Source of the DNA: FEN-1219 sp037445815
Lineage (GTDB): Bacteria; Pseudomonadota; Gammaproteobacteria; Steroidobacterales; Rariloculaceae
Assembly (NCBI GenBank): GCA_037445815.1
Contig: JBBIJV010000162.1
Location: 1-8,442 of the forward strand
DNA length: 8,442 bases
Reading direction: 5' to 3'
Below, one piece after another: positions 1 through 6,393 of the stretch; position 1 is the stretch's first letter; each line of letters begins with the position of its first letter. A program made the position numbers and the translations under genes. The notes beneath the pieces are model-generated. The model was not told where the DNA came from. It saw nothing but the letters and a program-made list of their open reading frames with translations, and searched no databases.

Positions 1-1
1 G

Positions 2-1114
2 AGCTACACGCGCAAGAACCCCTTCCAAGCATCGGTGCTCGTCAATCAGCGGCTCACGGCCCGCGGCTCGAGCAAGGACGTGCGCCACCTCGAGCTGTCG
101 CTCGAAGGGTCGGGTCTTCGCTACGAGCCCGGTGATTCCCTGGGCGTGGTGCCCCGCAATCGCGAGCAGGACGTGGACGCGCTGTTGGCGGCGCTCGATG
201 CGAGCGTCGATGCGCCCGTCAGCGCGGGCGGGCAAACGCTCGCGCTCCGCGAAGCGCTCGCCGAGCGCTGCGAGATCGGCACACTGAGTGCAGGGTTCGT
301 GCGCCGCTATGCCGACGCCACGGGCGACGCCGAGCTCGCGCGGTTCGCGACGAACGAGATCGAGCTCGCGCGCTACGTGCACGCTCGCGACGTGCTCGAC
401 CTCGTCCGCGCGCACCCGCCGCGCAGCCTCGATGCCGCCGGGTTCGTGAAGCTGCTGCGCCCGCTCGCGCCGCGGCTCTATTCAATCGCGTCGAGCGCGA
501 ACGCGACGCCCGGCGAAGCGCACTTGACGGTGGGGGTCGTGCAATACGAAGGCGCCGGCCGGGCGCGCCGCGGCGTCGTCTCGGGCACCCTGGCCGAGCT
601 CCCCGAGGGCGCAGCCGTCCCGATCTATCTACACCGTAATCCGTCGTTCCGGCTGCCCGCGGACGCAAGCGCGCCCATCGTCATGATCGGCGCGGGCACG
701 GGCATCGCGCCGTTTCGCGCATTCGTCCAGGAGCGAGAAACGCTGGGCGCCACGGGCAAGAATTGGCTCGTCTTCGGCGACCGCTCGTTCGAGCTCGATT
801 TTCTCTATCAGGCCGAGTGGCTCGGGTGGCGCAAGAAAGCCGTGCTCACGCGCATCGACGTGGCGTTCTCGCGCGATCAGCTAAACAAGATCTACGTGCA
901 GCACCGGCTCGCCGAGCACGGCGCCGCGCTCTGGGCGTGGCTGCAAGACGGCGCACATGTGTACGTCTGCGGCGATGCGGCGCGCATGGCGCCCGACGTC
1001 GAGTCCGCGCTGCTCGCCATCGTCCGCCAACACGGGGGCTTGAGCGACGACGACGCGCAGGCCTATCTCCTCGAGCTGCAGCGCGCGCGGCGTTATCAGC
1101 GGGACGTGTACTGA
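2..1114 (+). CDS. cysJ: Sulfite reductase [NADPH] flavoprotein alpha subunit (CysJ), 5'-truncated by window edge
   Basis: CysJ passes electrons from NADPH through FAD and FMN to the CysI hemoprotein, which reduces sulfite to sulfide in assimilatory sulfate reduction in the cytoplasm. The frame is open from base 2, and about 370 codons are visible against roughly 600 in the family. The missing N-terminal part would be the flavodoxin-like FMN domain and linker. Visible in order: the start of the FAD module (NPFQASVLVNQRLTARGSSK), YEPGDSLGVV, the FAD-binding PRLYSIASS (about 470-496), GVVSGTLAEL, the NADPH-binding GAGTGIAPFRAF (about 689-724), YVCGDAARMAPDVE (about 962-1003) and the typical CysJ end RYQRDVY. 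The GTG at 35 lies inside the conserved region and is not the real start. The TGA stop overlaps the cysI ATG by one base, so the two genes are probably translationally coupled. Closely related flavoproteins such as P450 reductases are excluded by the cysI neighbour. Confidence 0.96.
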   Translation, partial: SYTRKNPFQASVLVNQRLTARGSSKDVRHLELSLEGSGLRYEPGDSLGVVPRNREQDVDALLAALDASVDAPVSAGGQTLALREALAERCEIGTLSAGFVRRYADATGDAELARFATNEIELARYVHARDVLDLVRAHPPRSLDAAGFVKLLRPLAPRLYSIASSANATPGEAHLTVGVVQYEGAGRARRGVVSGTLAELPEGAAVPIYLHRNPSFRLPADASAPIVMIGAGTGIAPFRAFVQERETLGATGKNWLVFGDRSFELDFLYQAEWLGWRKKAVLTRIDVAFSRDQLNKIYVQHRLAEHGAALWAWLQDGAHVYVCGDAARMAPDVESALLAIVRQHGGLSDDDAQAYLLELQRARRYQRDVY

Positions 1115-2838
1115 TGACCGACACCGCGCGCCGTTACGACCTGTCCGCGCCGCTCGAGGACTTGCACTCGAACGAGCGTCTGAAGCACGAGAGCCGGTAT
1201 CTGCGCGGCACGCTCGAGACGAGCCTGGCCGATCCGCTGACGGGCGCCATCGATCCGAACGACGCGCTGCTCGCGAAGTTCTTCGGCGTCTATCAGCAAG
1301 ACGACCGCGACCTGCGCGATGAGCGGCGGCGCGCGAAGCTCGAGCCGCGCTATCAGTTCATGGTGCGCGTGCGGTTGCCGGGCGGGGTCTGCACGCCGGA
1401 GCAATGGCTCGCGCTCGATCGCCTATCGCACGAGAACGCGGACGGCACGCTTCGGCTCACGACGCGCCAGACGTTCCAGTTCCATGGCATTCGCAAGCAC
1501 AACCTGCGGCGGCACATTCAAGGCCTCTACTCCGCCGGACTCGACACAATCGCGGCGTGCGGCGACGACAATCGCAACGTGATCTGCACGGCAAACCCGC
1601 TGTTCTCGCCCGCGCACGCCGAGGTGAGCGAGCTCGCGCGGCTCATCAGCGCGCGCTTGCGGCCGCGCACCGGCGCGTACCGCGAACTATTGCTCGGTGA
1701 AGGGTTGGTGACGGCCGCCCCCGTCGACGAGGAGCCGCTCTACGGCACGACGTATCTGCCGCGCAAGTTCAAGATCGCCCTCGCCGTGCCGCCGTCGAAC
1801 GACATCGACGTGTTCGCGCACGACTTGGGATTCATCGCCGTCGTCGAGGACGGGAGGATCGTTGGCTACGATGTCTGCGTCGGCGGCGGCATGGGAATGA
1901 CGCACAACGTGCGCGCTACGTTTCCCCGCTTGAGCGACGTCGTCGGCTTCTGCGCGCCGGGCGAGGTGATCGCCGTCGCCGAGCACACGATGTGCATTCA
2001 GCGCGACTTCGGCAACCGCAAGGACCGCGCGCATGCGCGCTTCAAGTACACCGTCGAGGACCGCGGCACGCAGTGGTTCCTCGCGGAGCTCGCGAAGCGG
2101 CTCGGCCGGCCGCTCGAGCCCGCGCGGCCCGTCGAGCTCGAGTCGTCGGCCGACCGGTACGGCTGGGCGCGAGGCCACGACGGCCGCTGGCACTACACGC
2201 TGTTCGTCGAGAACGGGCGCGTCACGGATCGCCCGAATGCCGCTCTGCAAACGGGCTTGCGCGAAGTGGCAGCCGTGCATCGCGGCGTGTTCGCGTTGAC
2301 GACGAACCAAAACGTCGTCATCGCCGGCGTCCCCGCCGAGCAGCGCGCCGCGATGGACGCGCTGCTCGATTCCTACGGCCTCAAAAACGAGCGCCGCGGC
2401 ACGGGCCTTCGCGCGCGGGCGCTGGCGTGCGTCGCGCTGCCGACGTGCGGTCTCGCGATGGCAGAAAGCGAACGCTACTTGCCGAGTCTGCTCGACAAGC
2501 TCGACGCCATCGTCGACGCCGCGGGCCTCCGAAACGAGCCGATCTCGATCCGCATGAGCGGCTGCCCGAACGGCTGCTCGCGGCCCTATCTCGCGGAGAT
2601 CGCGCTCGTCGGCAAGGCGCCCGGCAAGTACAACCTCTATCTCGGCGCGAGCGCCAACGGCGACCGCATGAACGCGCTCTACAAGGAAACGATCGGTGAG
2701 GACGAGATCGTCTCGACGCTCGAGCCGCTGTTCAGACGGTACGCAGCCGAGCGCATGGTGGGCGAGTGCTTCGGCGATTTCGTCGTGCGCGCGGGCGTCG
2801 TACGCAACATGGAAGCGGGCCGGGAGTTTCAGAGTTGA
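1114..2838 (+). CDS. cysI: Sulfite reductase [NADPH] hemoprotein beta subunit (CysI)
   Basis: CysI carries siroheme coupled to a [4Fe-4S] cluster and performs the six-electron reduction of sulfite to sulfide with electrons from CysJ. The 574 residues fit the usual length of about 570. The cluster and siroheme cysteines are present as C439 and C445 in CVALPTCGLAMAES and C484 and C488 in SGCPNGCSRPYLAEIAL. Siroheme/substrate-pocket segments are also intact: TTRQTFQFHGI (R118) and LPRKFKIALAVPP (K218, K220). The N-terminal YLRGTLETSLADPLTG and YQQDDRDLRDER blocks are typical of the CysI subfamily rather than ferredoxin-dependent SiR or NirA. The ATG at 1114 overlaps the cysJ stop; an open frame extends upstream to 763 but lies entirely inside cysJ. 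The order cysJ-cysI is conserved in many proteobacteria. No cysH, cysD or cysN follows, so the rest of the sulfate pathway must lie elsewhere. Confidence 0.97.
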   Translation: MTDTARRYDLSAPLEDLHSNERLKHESRYLRGTLETSLADPLTGAIDPNDALLAKFFGVYQQDDRDLRDERRRAKLEPRYQFMVRVRLPGGVCTPEQWLALDRLSHENADGTLRLTTRQTFQFHGIRKHNLRRHIQGLYSAGLDTIAACGDDNRNVICTANPLFSPAHAEVSELARLISARLRPRTGAYRELLLGEGLVTAAPVDEEPLYGTTYLPRKFKIALAVPPSNDIDVFAHDLGFIAVVEDGRIVGYDVCVGGGMGMTHNVRATFPRLSDVVGFCAPGEVIAVAEHTMCIQRDFGNRKDRAHARFKYTVEDRGTQWFLAELAKRLGRPLEPARPVELESSADRYGWARGHDGRWHYTLFVENGRVTDRPNAALQTGLREVAAVHRGVFALTTNQNVVIAGVPAEQRAAMDALLDSYGLKNERRGTGLRARALACVALPTCGLAMAESERYLPSLLDKLDAIVDAAGLRNEPISIRMSGCPNGCSRPYLAEIALVGKAPGKYNLYLGASANGDRMNALYKETIGEDEIVSTLEPLFRRYAAERMVGECFGDFVVRAGVVRNMEAGREFQS

Positions 2839-2903
2839 TGGAAGGCGGCGAGCGAAGGACAGCGTCCCTTGAACCGGGGTACGGCGCCGGCTGAGGATTG
2901 GCC

Positions 2904-3578
2904 ATGACTGCGCACGACGAACCAAACGAGCCGAGCTCACCCGTGTGCCTCATGAAGGAGTTCGCCGACGAGCTGCTGCCGCGTCCCGGCGAGAGAGCGC
3001 CGAACTGGCCGGCCGTGCGGGCGTTCCGCAAAGCGAAGCGCGCCGAGCTTGTAGCGCGCCGCGCCACGCTGACGCTCGACGACCGCGCACGAGCCGCGGA
3101 AGACTTGACCGAACGGTTGCGCGAGACAGTGGATCTCGGCGCGTATCCCGTGCTCGGCTTCTACTGGCCGATTCGCGGCGAGCTCGATCTACGCGACATG
3201 GCGCGACGGCACGTCGAGCATGGCGGAACGGCCGCGTTGCCCGTCGTCGTGCAACAGAACGCGCCCGTGGAATTTTGGCAATGGAGGCACGGCACGCCGA
3301 TGCAGCGAGGCCTCTGGAACATTCCGGTGCCCGCCGAGCGGCGCATCGTCACGCCCGACGTGCTGTTGATCCCGCTCGTCGGCTACGACGCAGCGGGCTA
3401 CCGGCTCGGCTACGGCGGCGGCTACTACGACCGCACGCTCGCGGCGACCGTGCCGCGGGCTCTTCGCATCGGCGTGGGCTACGACGATACGGAGCTCGCC
3501 ACGATCTATCCGCAGCCGCACGACCTGCCGATGAACGTGATCGTGACGGAGCGGCGCGTGCTCGATTTCGCGCGCTAG
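2904..3578 (+). CDS. 5-formyltetrahydrofolate cyclo-ligase family protein
   Basis: Members of this family (MTHFS; Fau/YgfA in E. coli) use ATP to convert 5-formyl-THF to 5,10-methenyl-THF, returning stored folate to one-carbon metabolism in the cytoplasm. The 224-residue protein has an N-terminal basic helix (FRKAKRAELVARR, residues 41-53), GFYWPIRGELDLR, and the diagnostic glycine-rich active-site loop RLGYGGGYYDR (167-177), followed by a late HDLPMNVIVTE (206-216). I chose ATG 2904 because GAGG sits 7 nt upstream (2893-2896); a TTG at 2898 in the same frame is less likely. The first ~38 residues (MTAHDEPNEPSSPVCLMKEF...) precede the usual family start and look like a non-catalytic extension. 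The gene lies 65 bp after cysI on the same strand and may be read from the cys transcript, though no functional link to sulfur assimilation is evident. Family assignment is firm; the exact substrate is inferred. Confidence 0.9.
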   Translation: MTAHDEPNEPSSPVCLMKEFADELLPRPGERAPNWPAVRAFRKAKRAELVARRATLTLDDRARAAEDLTERLRETVDLGAYPVLGFYWPIRGELDLRDMARRHVEHGGTAALPVVVQQNAPVEFWQWRHGTPMQRGLWNIPVPAERRIVTPDVLLIPLVGYDAAGYRLGYGGGYYDRTLAATVPRALRIGVGYDDTELATIYPQPHDLPMNVIVTERRVLDFAR

Positions 3579-3707
3579 TCCGACTCGTGGATCTGGCGGT
3601 GGGGGCCTAGATGAACGCCCGCGGCGTCGCCTAGCTTGTCGTCGAGCGTCGCGAGCGGCTGCGTCGTTTCAGCCCTCAGGCGAGACTCCTCGAGCCTTCC
3701 TCTTCAT
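3579..3707. other. Intergenic region between convergent genes
   Basis: This 129 bp gap separates the ends of the cyclo-ligase gene (plus) and the DGPF gene (minus). The only structure seen is a weak stem, GGCTG (3657-3661) with CAGCC (3670-3674) around an 8 nt loop. There is no T-tract on either strand, so no intrinsic terminator can be called. Confidence 0.5.
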
Positions 3708-4076
3708 TCAGCGCGTGTTGCCCTTCTCCATCAACGTCCGCATCGGCCGGACCTCGATCGTGCCGTAGCGCGCCGGCGGGATTCGCGACGCGAACTCGAT
3801 CGCCTCGTCGAGATCGTTGGCCTCGATGGCGTAGAAACCGGCGAGCTGCTCCTTCGTCTCGGCGAACGGCCCGTCCACGGCCGTGACCTTGCCGTTGCGC
3901 ACGCGTACGGTCGTCGCCGTATGTGTCGGCGCGAGCGCCTCGCCACCCAGGCGTTCGACGTTGCCGACGCGCGTCTCCCCGAACGCCATGCACTCGTTGT
4001 TGAGGCCGTCCCATTCGCTCTGCGACAAGTCATTGATCTTCGATTCATCGAGATAGACGAGACAGGCGTATTTCAT
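3708..4076 (-). CDS. DGPF/YCII-domain protein linked to the ECF42 sigma factor
   Basis: This is a 122-residue member of the YCII-related family (PF03795-like, COG3795), small ferredoxin-like proteins whose biochemical activity is not established. The family signature DGPFAETKEQLAGFYAI starts at residue 68, preceded by the usual N-terminal MKYACLVYLDE strand and a GGEAL turn (44-48), and followed by DLDEAIEFASRIP. It ends at the conventional ...EVRP region plus a short tail. I chose ATG 4076 because AAGGAG lies 5 nt upstream (4087-4082 on the minus strand) and because it gives the standard family N-terminus; a longer open frame back to 4148 overlaps the sigma gene. It starts 22 nt after the sigma stop, so the two form a sigma-then-DGPF operon. 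DGPF proteins are the hallmark neighbours of ECF42 sigma factors, but whether they act as partners, sensors or targets is unknown. Confidence 0.9.
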   Translation of the reverse strand: MKYACLVYLDESKINDLSQSEWDGLNNECMAFGETRVGNVERLGGEALAPTHTATTVRVRNGKVTAVDGPFAETKEQLAGFYAIEANDLDEAIEFASRIPPARYGTIEVRPMRTLMEKGNTR

Positions 4077-4098
4077 GACGACTCCTTGGAATCTACGG

Positions 4099-5334
4099 TT
4101 ACGAGACCTCGGCGATCCGTTTCTCGAGAAAGCGGCGCTCGGGCTCAAGTTGCGTTAGCGCGAGTGCGCGCTCGTAAGCCGCGCGCGCCTCGGACGATCG
4201 CCCGAGCCGGCGGCACAAATCGGCGCGGGCCGCGTGAGCGAGATGATACTCGGCGAGATCGCCGCGCCCGAGCAAGGCGTCGACGAGCGCAAGACCCGCC
4301 GCCGGCCCGTCGCGCATCGCGACGGCCACGGCGCGATTCAGCTCGACGACGGGCGTCGGCTCGAGCTCGAGCAGCAGGTCGTACCAGCCGACGATTTGCG
4401 CCCAGTTCGTGGCGGCGGCGTCCGGCGCCGCGGCGTGGACGCTCGCGATCGCGGCCTGGATCGTATAGCCGCCGAAGTTCCGCGTCGCGAGCGAGCGCTG
4501 CAGGAGCTCCACCCCTTCGGCGATCAGCTCGCGATTCCATCGGGAACGATCCTGCGCGTCGAGCAGCACGAGATCGCCCGTCGGCGACGTGCGCGCCGCG
4601 CGCCGCGACTCCTGAAGCAGCATCAACGCGAGCAGGCCGATCGCCTCGGGCTCGGGCAACAGCTCTACGAGCAGGCGGCCCACGCGGATCGCCTCGGCCG
4701 AGAGATCGTGCCGCGTCAACGAATCGCCCGACGAGGCCGAATAGCCTTCGTTGAACACCAGATAGAGCACGCGCAGCACGGTGTCGAGCCGCTCGGGCAA
4801 CTGCTCGCGCGTCGGAACGACGTACGGAATGCGTGCCACTTTGATCTTGTTCTTCGCGCGCACGATGCGTTGAGCGAGCGTCGACGGCGCCGCCAGAAAC
4901 GCGCGCGCGATTTCCTCCGTCGTGAGCCCGCAGACTTCGCGCAAGGTGAGCGCGACGCGCGCGTCGGCCGGCAGCGCCGGATGGCAGCACGTGAAGATCA
5001 GCCGGAGCCGGTCGTCCTCGAGCTCGAGGTCAACCATGGCGGCGAGGTCTTCTGTCTCGGCCGGCAGCTGCTCGGCCTGTTCGTCGTCGAGCGGGCGCGA
5101 GCGCCGTTCGCGGCGAATGCGGTCGATGCCCTTGAAGCGGCCCGCCGACACGAGCCAGGCGCGCGGATTGGCGGGCACGCCCTCGCGCGGCCACTGCTCG
5201 ATCGCGGCGCGGAACGCCTCGTGCATCGCTTCCTCGGCGCGATCGAAGTCCCCAAGCAGCCGGATCAGCGTCGCGAGCACGCGCCGCGACTCCTCCCGAT
5301 AAACGGCGTCGACGGTCCGTCCTATCTCTTTCAT
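4099..5334 (-). CDS. ECF42-type RNA polymerase sigma factor with C-terminal DUF6596/TPR-like extension
   Basis: This 411-residue protein (COG4941 type) is about twice the size of a basic ECF sigma factor. Region sigma-2 spans about residues 10-80, with the family-typical EQWPREGVPANPRAWL and GIDRIRRERR. Region sigma-4 spans about 110-170, with FTCCHPALP, VALTLREVCGLTTEEIARAF and QRIVRAKNKI running into IPYVVP. The extension from about 175 has VLYLVFNEGYSASSGD (189-204), an arginine-rich LLQESRRAARTSPTG segment, YTIQAAIASVHA, ELNRAVAVAM and repeat-like helices to the end, the layout of the DUF6596 and TPR-like region of ECF42. That extension probably replaces an anti-sigma factor for control; none is seen here. 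ATG 5334 matches the family start, with an in-frame TGA 42 nt upstream of it. Only a poor Shine-Dalgarno precedes it: a strong GGAGGAATTATG 43 nt upstream opens a different frame. Its DGPF partner follows by 22 nt, and two more lie divergently upstream. Confidence 0.93.
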   Translation of the reverse strand: MKEIGRTVDAVYREESRRVLATLIRLLGDFDRAEEAMHEAFRAAIEQWPREGVPANPRAWLVSAGRFKGIDRIRRERRSRPLDDEQAEQLPAETEDLAAMVDLELEDDRLRLIFTCCHPALPADARVALTLREVCGLTTEEIARAFLAAPSTLAQRIVRAKNKIKVARIPYVVPTREQLPERLDTVLRVLYLVFNEGYSASSGDSLTRHDLSAEAIRVGRLLVELLPEPEAIGLLALMLLQESRRAARTSPTGDLVLLDAQDRSRWNRELIAEGVELLQRSLATRNFGGYTIQAAIASVHAAAPDAAATNWAQIVGWYDLLLELEPTPVVELNRAVAVAMRDGPAAGLALVDALLGRGDLAEYHLAHAARADLCRRLGRSSEARAAYERALALTQLEPERRFLEKRIAEVS

Positions 5335-5526
5335 GTCGTCCGTGCTTCCGAAGCGAGCTCGCAGTGGCGAGAATCATAATTCCTCCATCCGTGGCCCGCC
5401 GCTTGCGTGAGCACGGCGTCCCGACTCTTAGTCGTTCGGCAGCGCGACGGCTCGACGACGCGTTTAACGCGCCAAGCTCGAGGGCGGCGGCCGCCCCGCG
5501 GTGACGTAAGTCGTCTTCACCGACCA

Positions 5527-5553
5527 TGTCGAAATACGAACAGCCGGTTCGAC
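5527..5553 (+). promoter_or_regulatory. Candidate ECF42-dependent promoter (TGTCGA-N17-CGAC)
   Basis: TGTCGA occupies 5527-5532 and CGAC 5550-5553, separated by 17 nt. As I recall from work on Streptomyces ECF42, the group's promoters carry TGTCGA at -35 and CG(A/T)C at -10, so both elements and the spacing fit. A start point near 5558-5562 would leave a 5' leader of about 60 nt before ATG 5619. The same bases also form an inverted repeat, GTCGAA (5528-5533) with TTCGAC (5548-5553), so a DNA-binding operator is an alternative reading. Other TGTCGA copies in the window lie within coding sequence or gene remnants. Confidence 0.6.
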
Positions 5554-5565
5554 TAAGTCACGACA

Positions 5566-5586
5566 GGCGGGCTCGAGTGAGCCGCC
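5566..5586 (+). other. Stem-loop in the predicted 5' leader of the DGPF operon
   Basis: GGCGGGCTC (5566-5574) pairs with GAGCCGCC (5579-5586) with one bulged G and a GAGT loop, giving eight mostly G-C pairs. It begins only a few bases after the predicted transcription start and lies 32 nt before the DGPF-DUF1428 ATG. It could protect the 5' end of the mRNA or modulate translation. It leaves the GGAG ribosome-binding site (5608-5611) free. Chance formation in GC-rich DNA is possible. Confidence 0.4.
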
Positions 5587-5618
5587 CCCGCACCACGCAA
5601 CGAAGTCGGAGAAACGCC

Positions 5619-6383
5619 ATGCAATTCATGCTGTTGATGATTCCCAAAGGCTACGAGACCGCAAAGCCCGGCACCGTCCCCACCGACGTCGATCGCGTCA
5701 CCGCGATGATGAAATTCAATCAGGCTCTCAAGGACGCCGGCGTCCTCGTCTCCCTGAACGGCCTGCACCCCGTCTCGGCCGGCGCCCGCGTGTCGTTCGG
5801 CGGCGGCAAACCGACCGTCGTGGACGGCCCTTTCGTCGAGACGAAAGAGGTGCTCGGCGGCTACTGGGTTATCCGCGTGAAGTCGAAGGACGAAGCGATC
5901 GAATGGGCCAAGCGCTGCCCGGGCAGCGAGAACGAGACGATCGAGATCCGCCAGATTCAGGAGCTCGAGGATTTCCCGGCCGACGTGCAAAAGGCCGCGG
6001 AAGAGCTCACCGCGCTCCGCCACGCGGCGGGCCAGTACGTCGACGGCTACGTGCTTCCGGTGCCGAAGAGCAAGGTCGAGGACTATCGGCGCGTGGCGAC
6101 GGAGGCCGGCAACGTCTGGCGTGAGCACGGCGCGCTCGCCTTCGTCGAGTGCGTCGCCGACGACGTGAAGCCCGGCAAGCTGACCTCGTTCCCGCAGGCC
6201 GTGAATCTCGAAGAAGACGAGACGGTCGTGTTTTCGTACATCGTTTATGCGTCGCGCGAAGAGCGCGACCGCATCAACGATCTCGTCATGAAGGACCCAC
6301 GGATAAAAATGGATCCGGCCAGCATGCCGTTCGACGGCAAGCGGATGATCTTCGGCGGCTTCAACGTGCTCGTCGATGCGTGA
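5619..6383 (+). CDS. DGPF/YCII domain fused to a DUF1428 (YbaA-like) domain
   Basis: The 254-residue protein joins two small ferredoxin-like (alpha/beta-barrel type) families in one uninterrupted frame. Residues 1-118 are a DGPF/YCII domain: MQFMLLMIPK, GVLVSLNGLHPVSAGARVSF, VVDGPFVETKEVLGGYWVI (DGPF at 69-72) and ENETIEIRQI. Residues 119-137 form a charged, helix-like linker. Residues 138-254 match the DUF1428/YbaA family: YVDGYVLPVPKSKVEDYRRV, HGALAFVECVADDVKPGKLT, ETVVFSYIVYASREERDRIN and the diagnostic MPFDGKRMIFGGF (236-248). The biochemical role of both families is unknown. ATG 5619 is supported by GGAG 7 nt upstream and by the family N-terminus; the frame is open back to ATG 5526, but that extension is basic, lacks family similarity and overlaps the candidate promoter. 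It is the first gene of an operon with the next DGPF gene, 10 nt downstream, and is divergent from the sigma gene. Confidence 0.9.
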   Translation: MQFMLLMIPKGYETAKPGTVPTDVDRVTAMMKFNQALKDAGVLVSLNGLHPVSAGARVSFGGGKPTVVDGPFVETKEVLGGYWVIRVKSKDEAIEWAKRCPGSENETIEIRQIQELEDFPADVQKAAEELTALRHAAGQYVDGYVLPVPKSKVEDYRRVATEAGNVWREHGALAFVECVADDVKPGKLTSFPQAVNLEEDETVVFSYIVYASREERDRINDLVMKDPRIKMDPASMPFDGKRMIFGGFNVLVDA

Positions 6384-6393
6384 GGGGGTCGCG

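Larger units (their letters stand above)
5335..5618. promoter_or_regulatory. Divergent intergenic control region between the sigma gene and the DGPF operon
   Basis: This 284 bp gap separates divergent starts and should hold both promoters. On the plus side it carries the candidate ECF42 promoter at 5527-5553 and a hairpin at 5566-5586. In the middle are the dyad CGCGTT-T-AACGCG (5459-5471) and a GGGCGG/CCGCCC stem (5482-5496). On the minus side, near the sigma gene, there is TATGAT (5378-5373) resembling a -10 box, but no matching TTGACA-like -35. I find no TGTCGA on the minus strand here, so the sequence does not show sigma autoregulation through the same motif. Confidence 0.55.

Noticed and set aside
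763..1113. Upstream extension of the cysI frame by 117 codons
   Set aside because: It lies entirely inside cysJ in another frame, is arginine/alanine-rich and lacks CysI similarity; ATG 1114 gives the normal length.
2855..2870. AAGGAC-AGC-GTCCCTT hairpin after cysI as a terminator
   Set aside because: The stem is short, needs a bulge and has no T-tract, so it does not support separating cysI from the cyclo-ligase gene.
1687..2940. Long minus-strand open frame (417 codons) opposite cysI
   Set aside because: It is the antisense shadow of a GC-rich gene: low-complexity, Arg/Ala-rich composition and no family motifs.
3636..4754. Plus-strand open frame of 372 codons opposite the DGPF and sigma genes
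   Set aside because: It is antisense to two well-supported genes and degenerates into arginine/serine-rich sequence.
4234..5379. Plus-strand open frame of 381 codons opposite the sigma gene
   Set aside because: It mirrors the sigma coding strand, has no recognisable domain and no convincing start signal.
5526..5618. ATG 5526 as the start of the DGPF-DUF1428 fusion gene
   Set aside because: The 31 extra residues are basic and non-conserved, overlap the candidate promoter, and ATG 5619 has a good ribosome-binding site and the family N-terminus.
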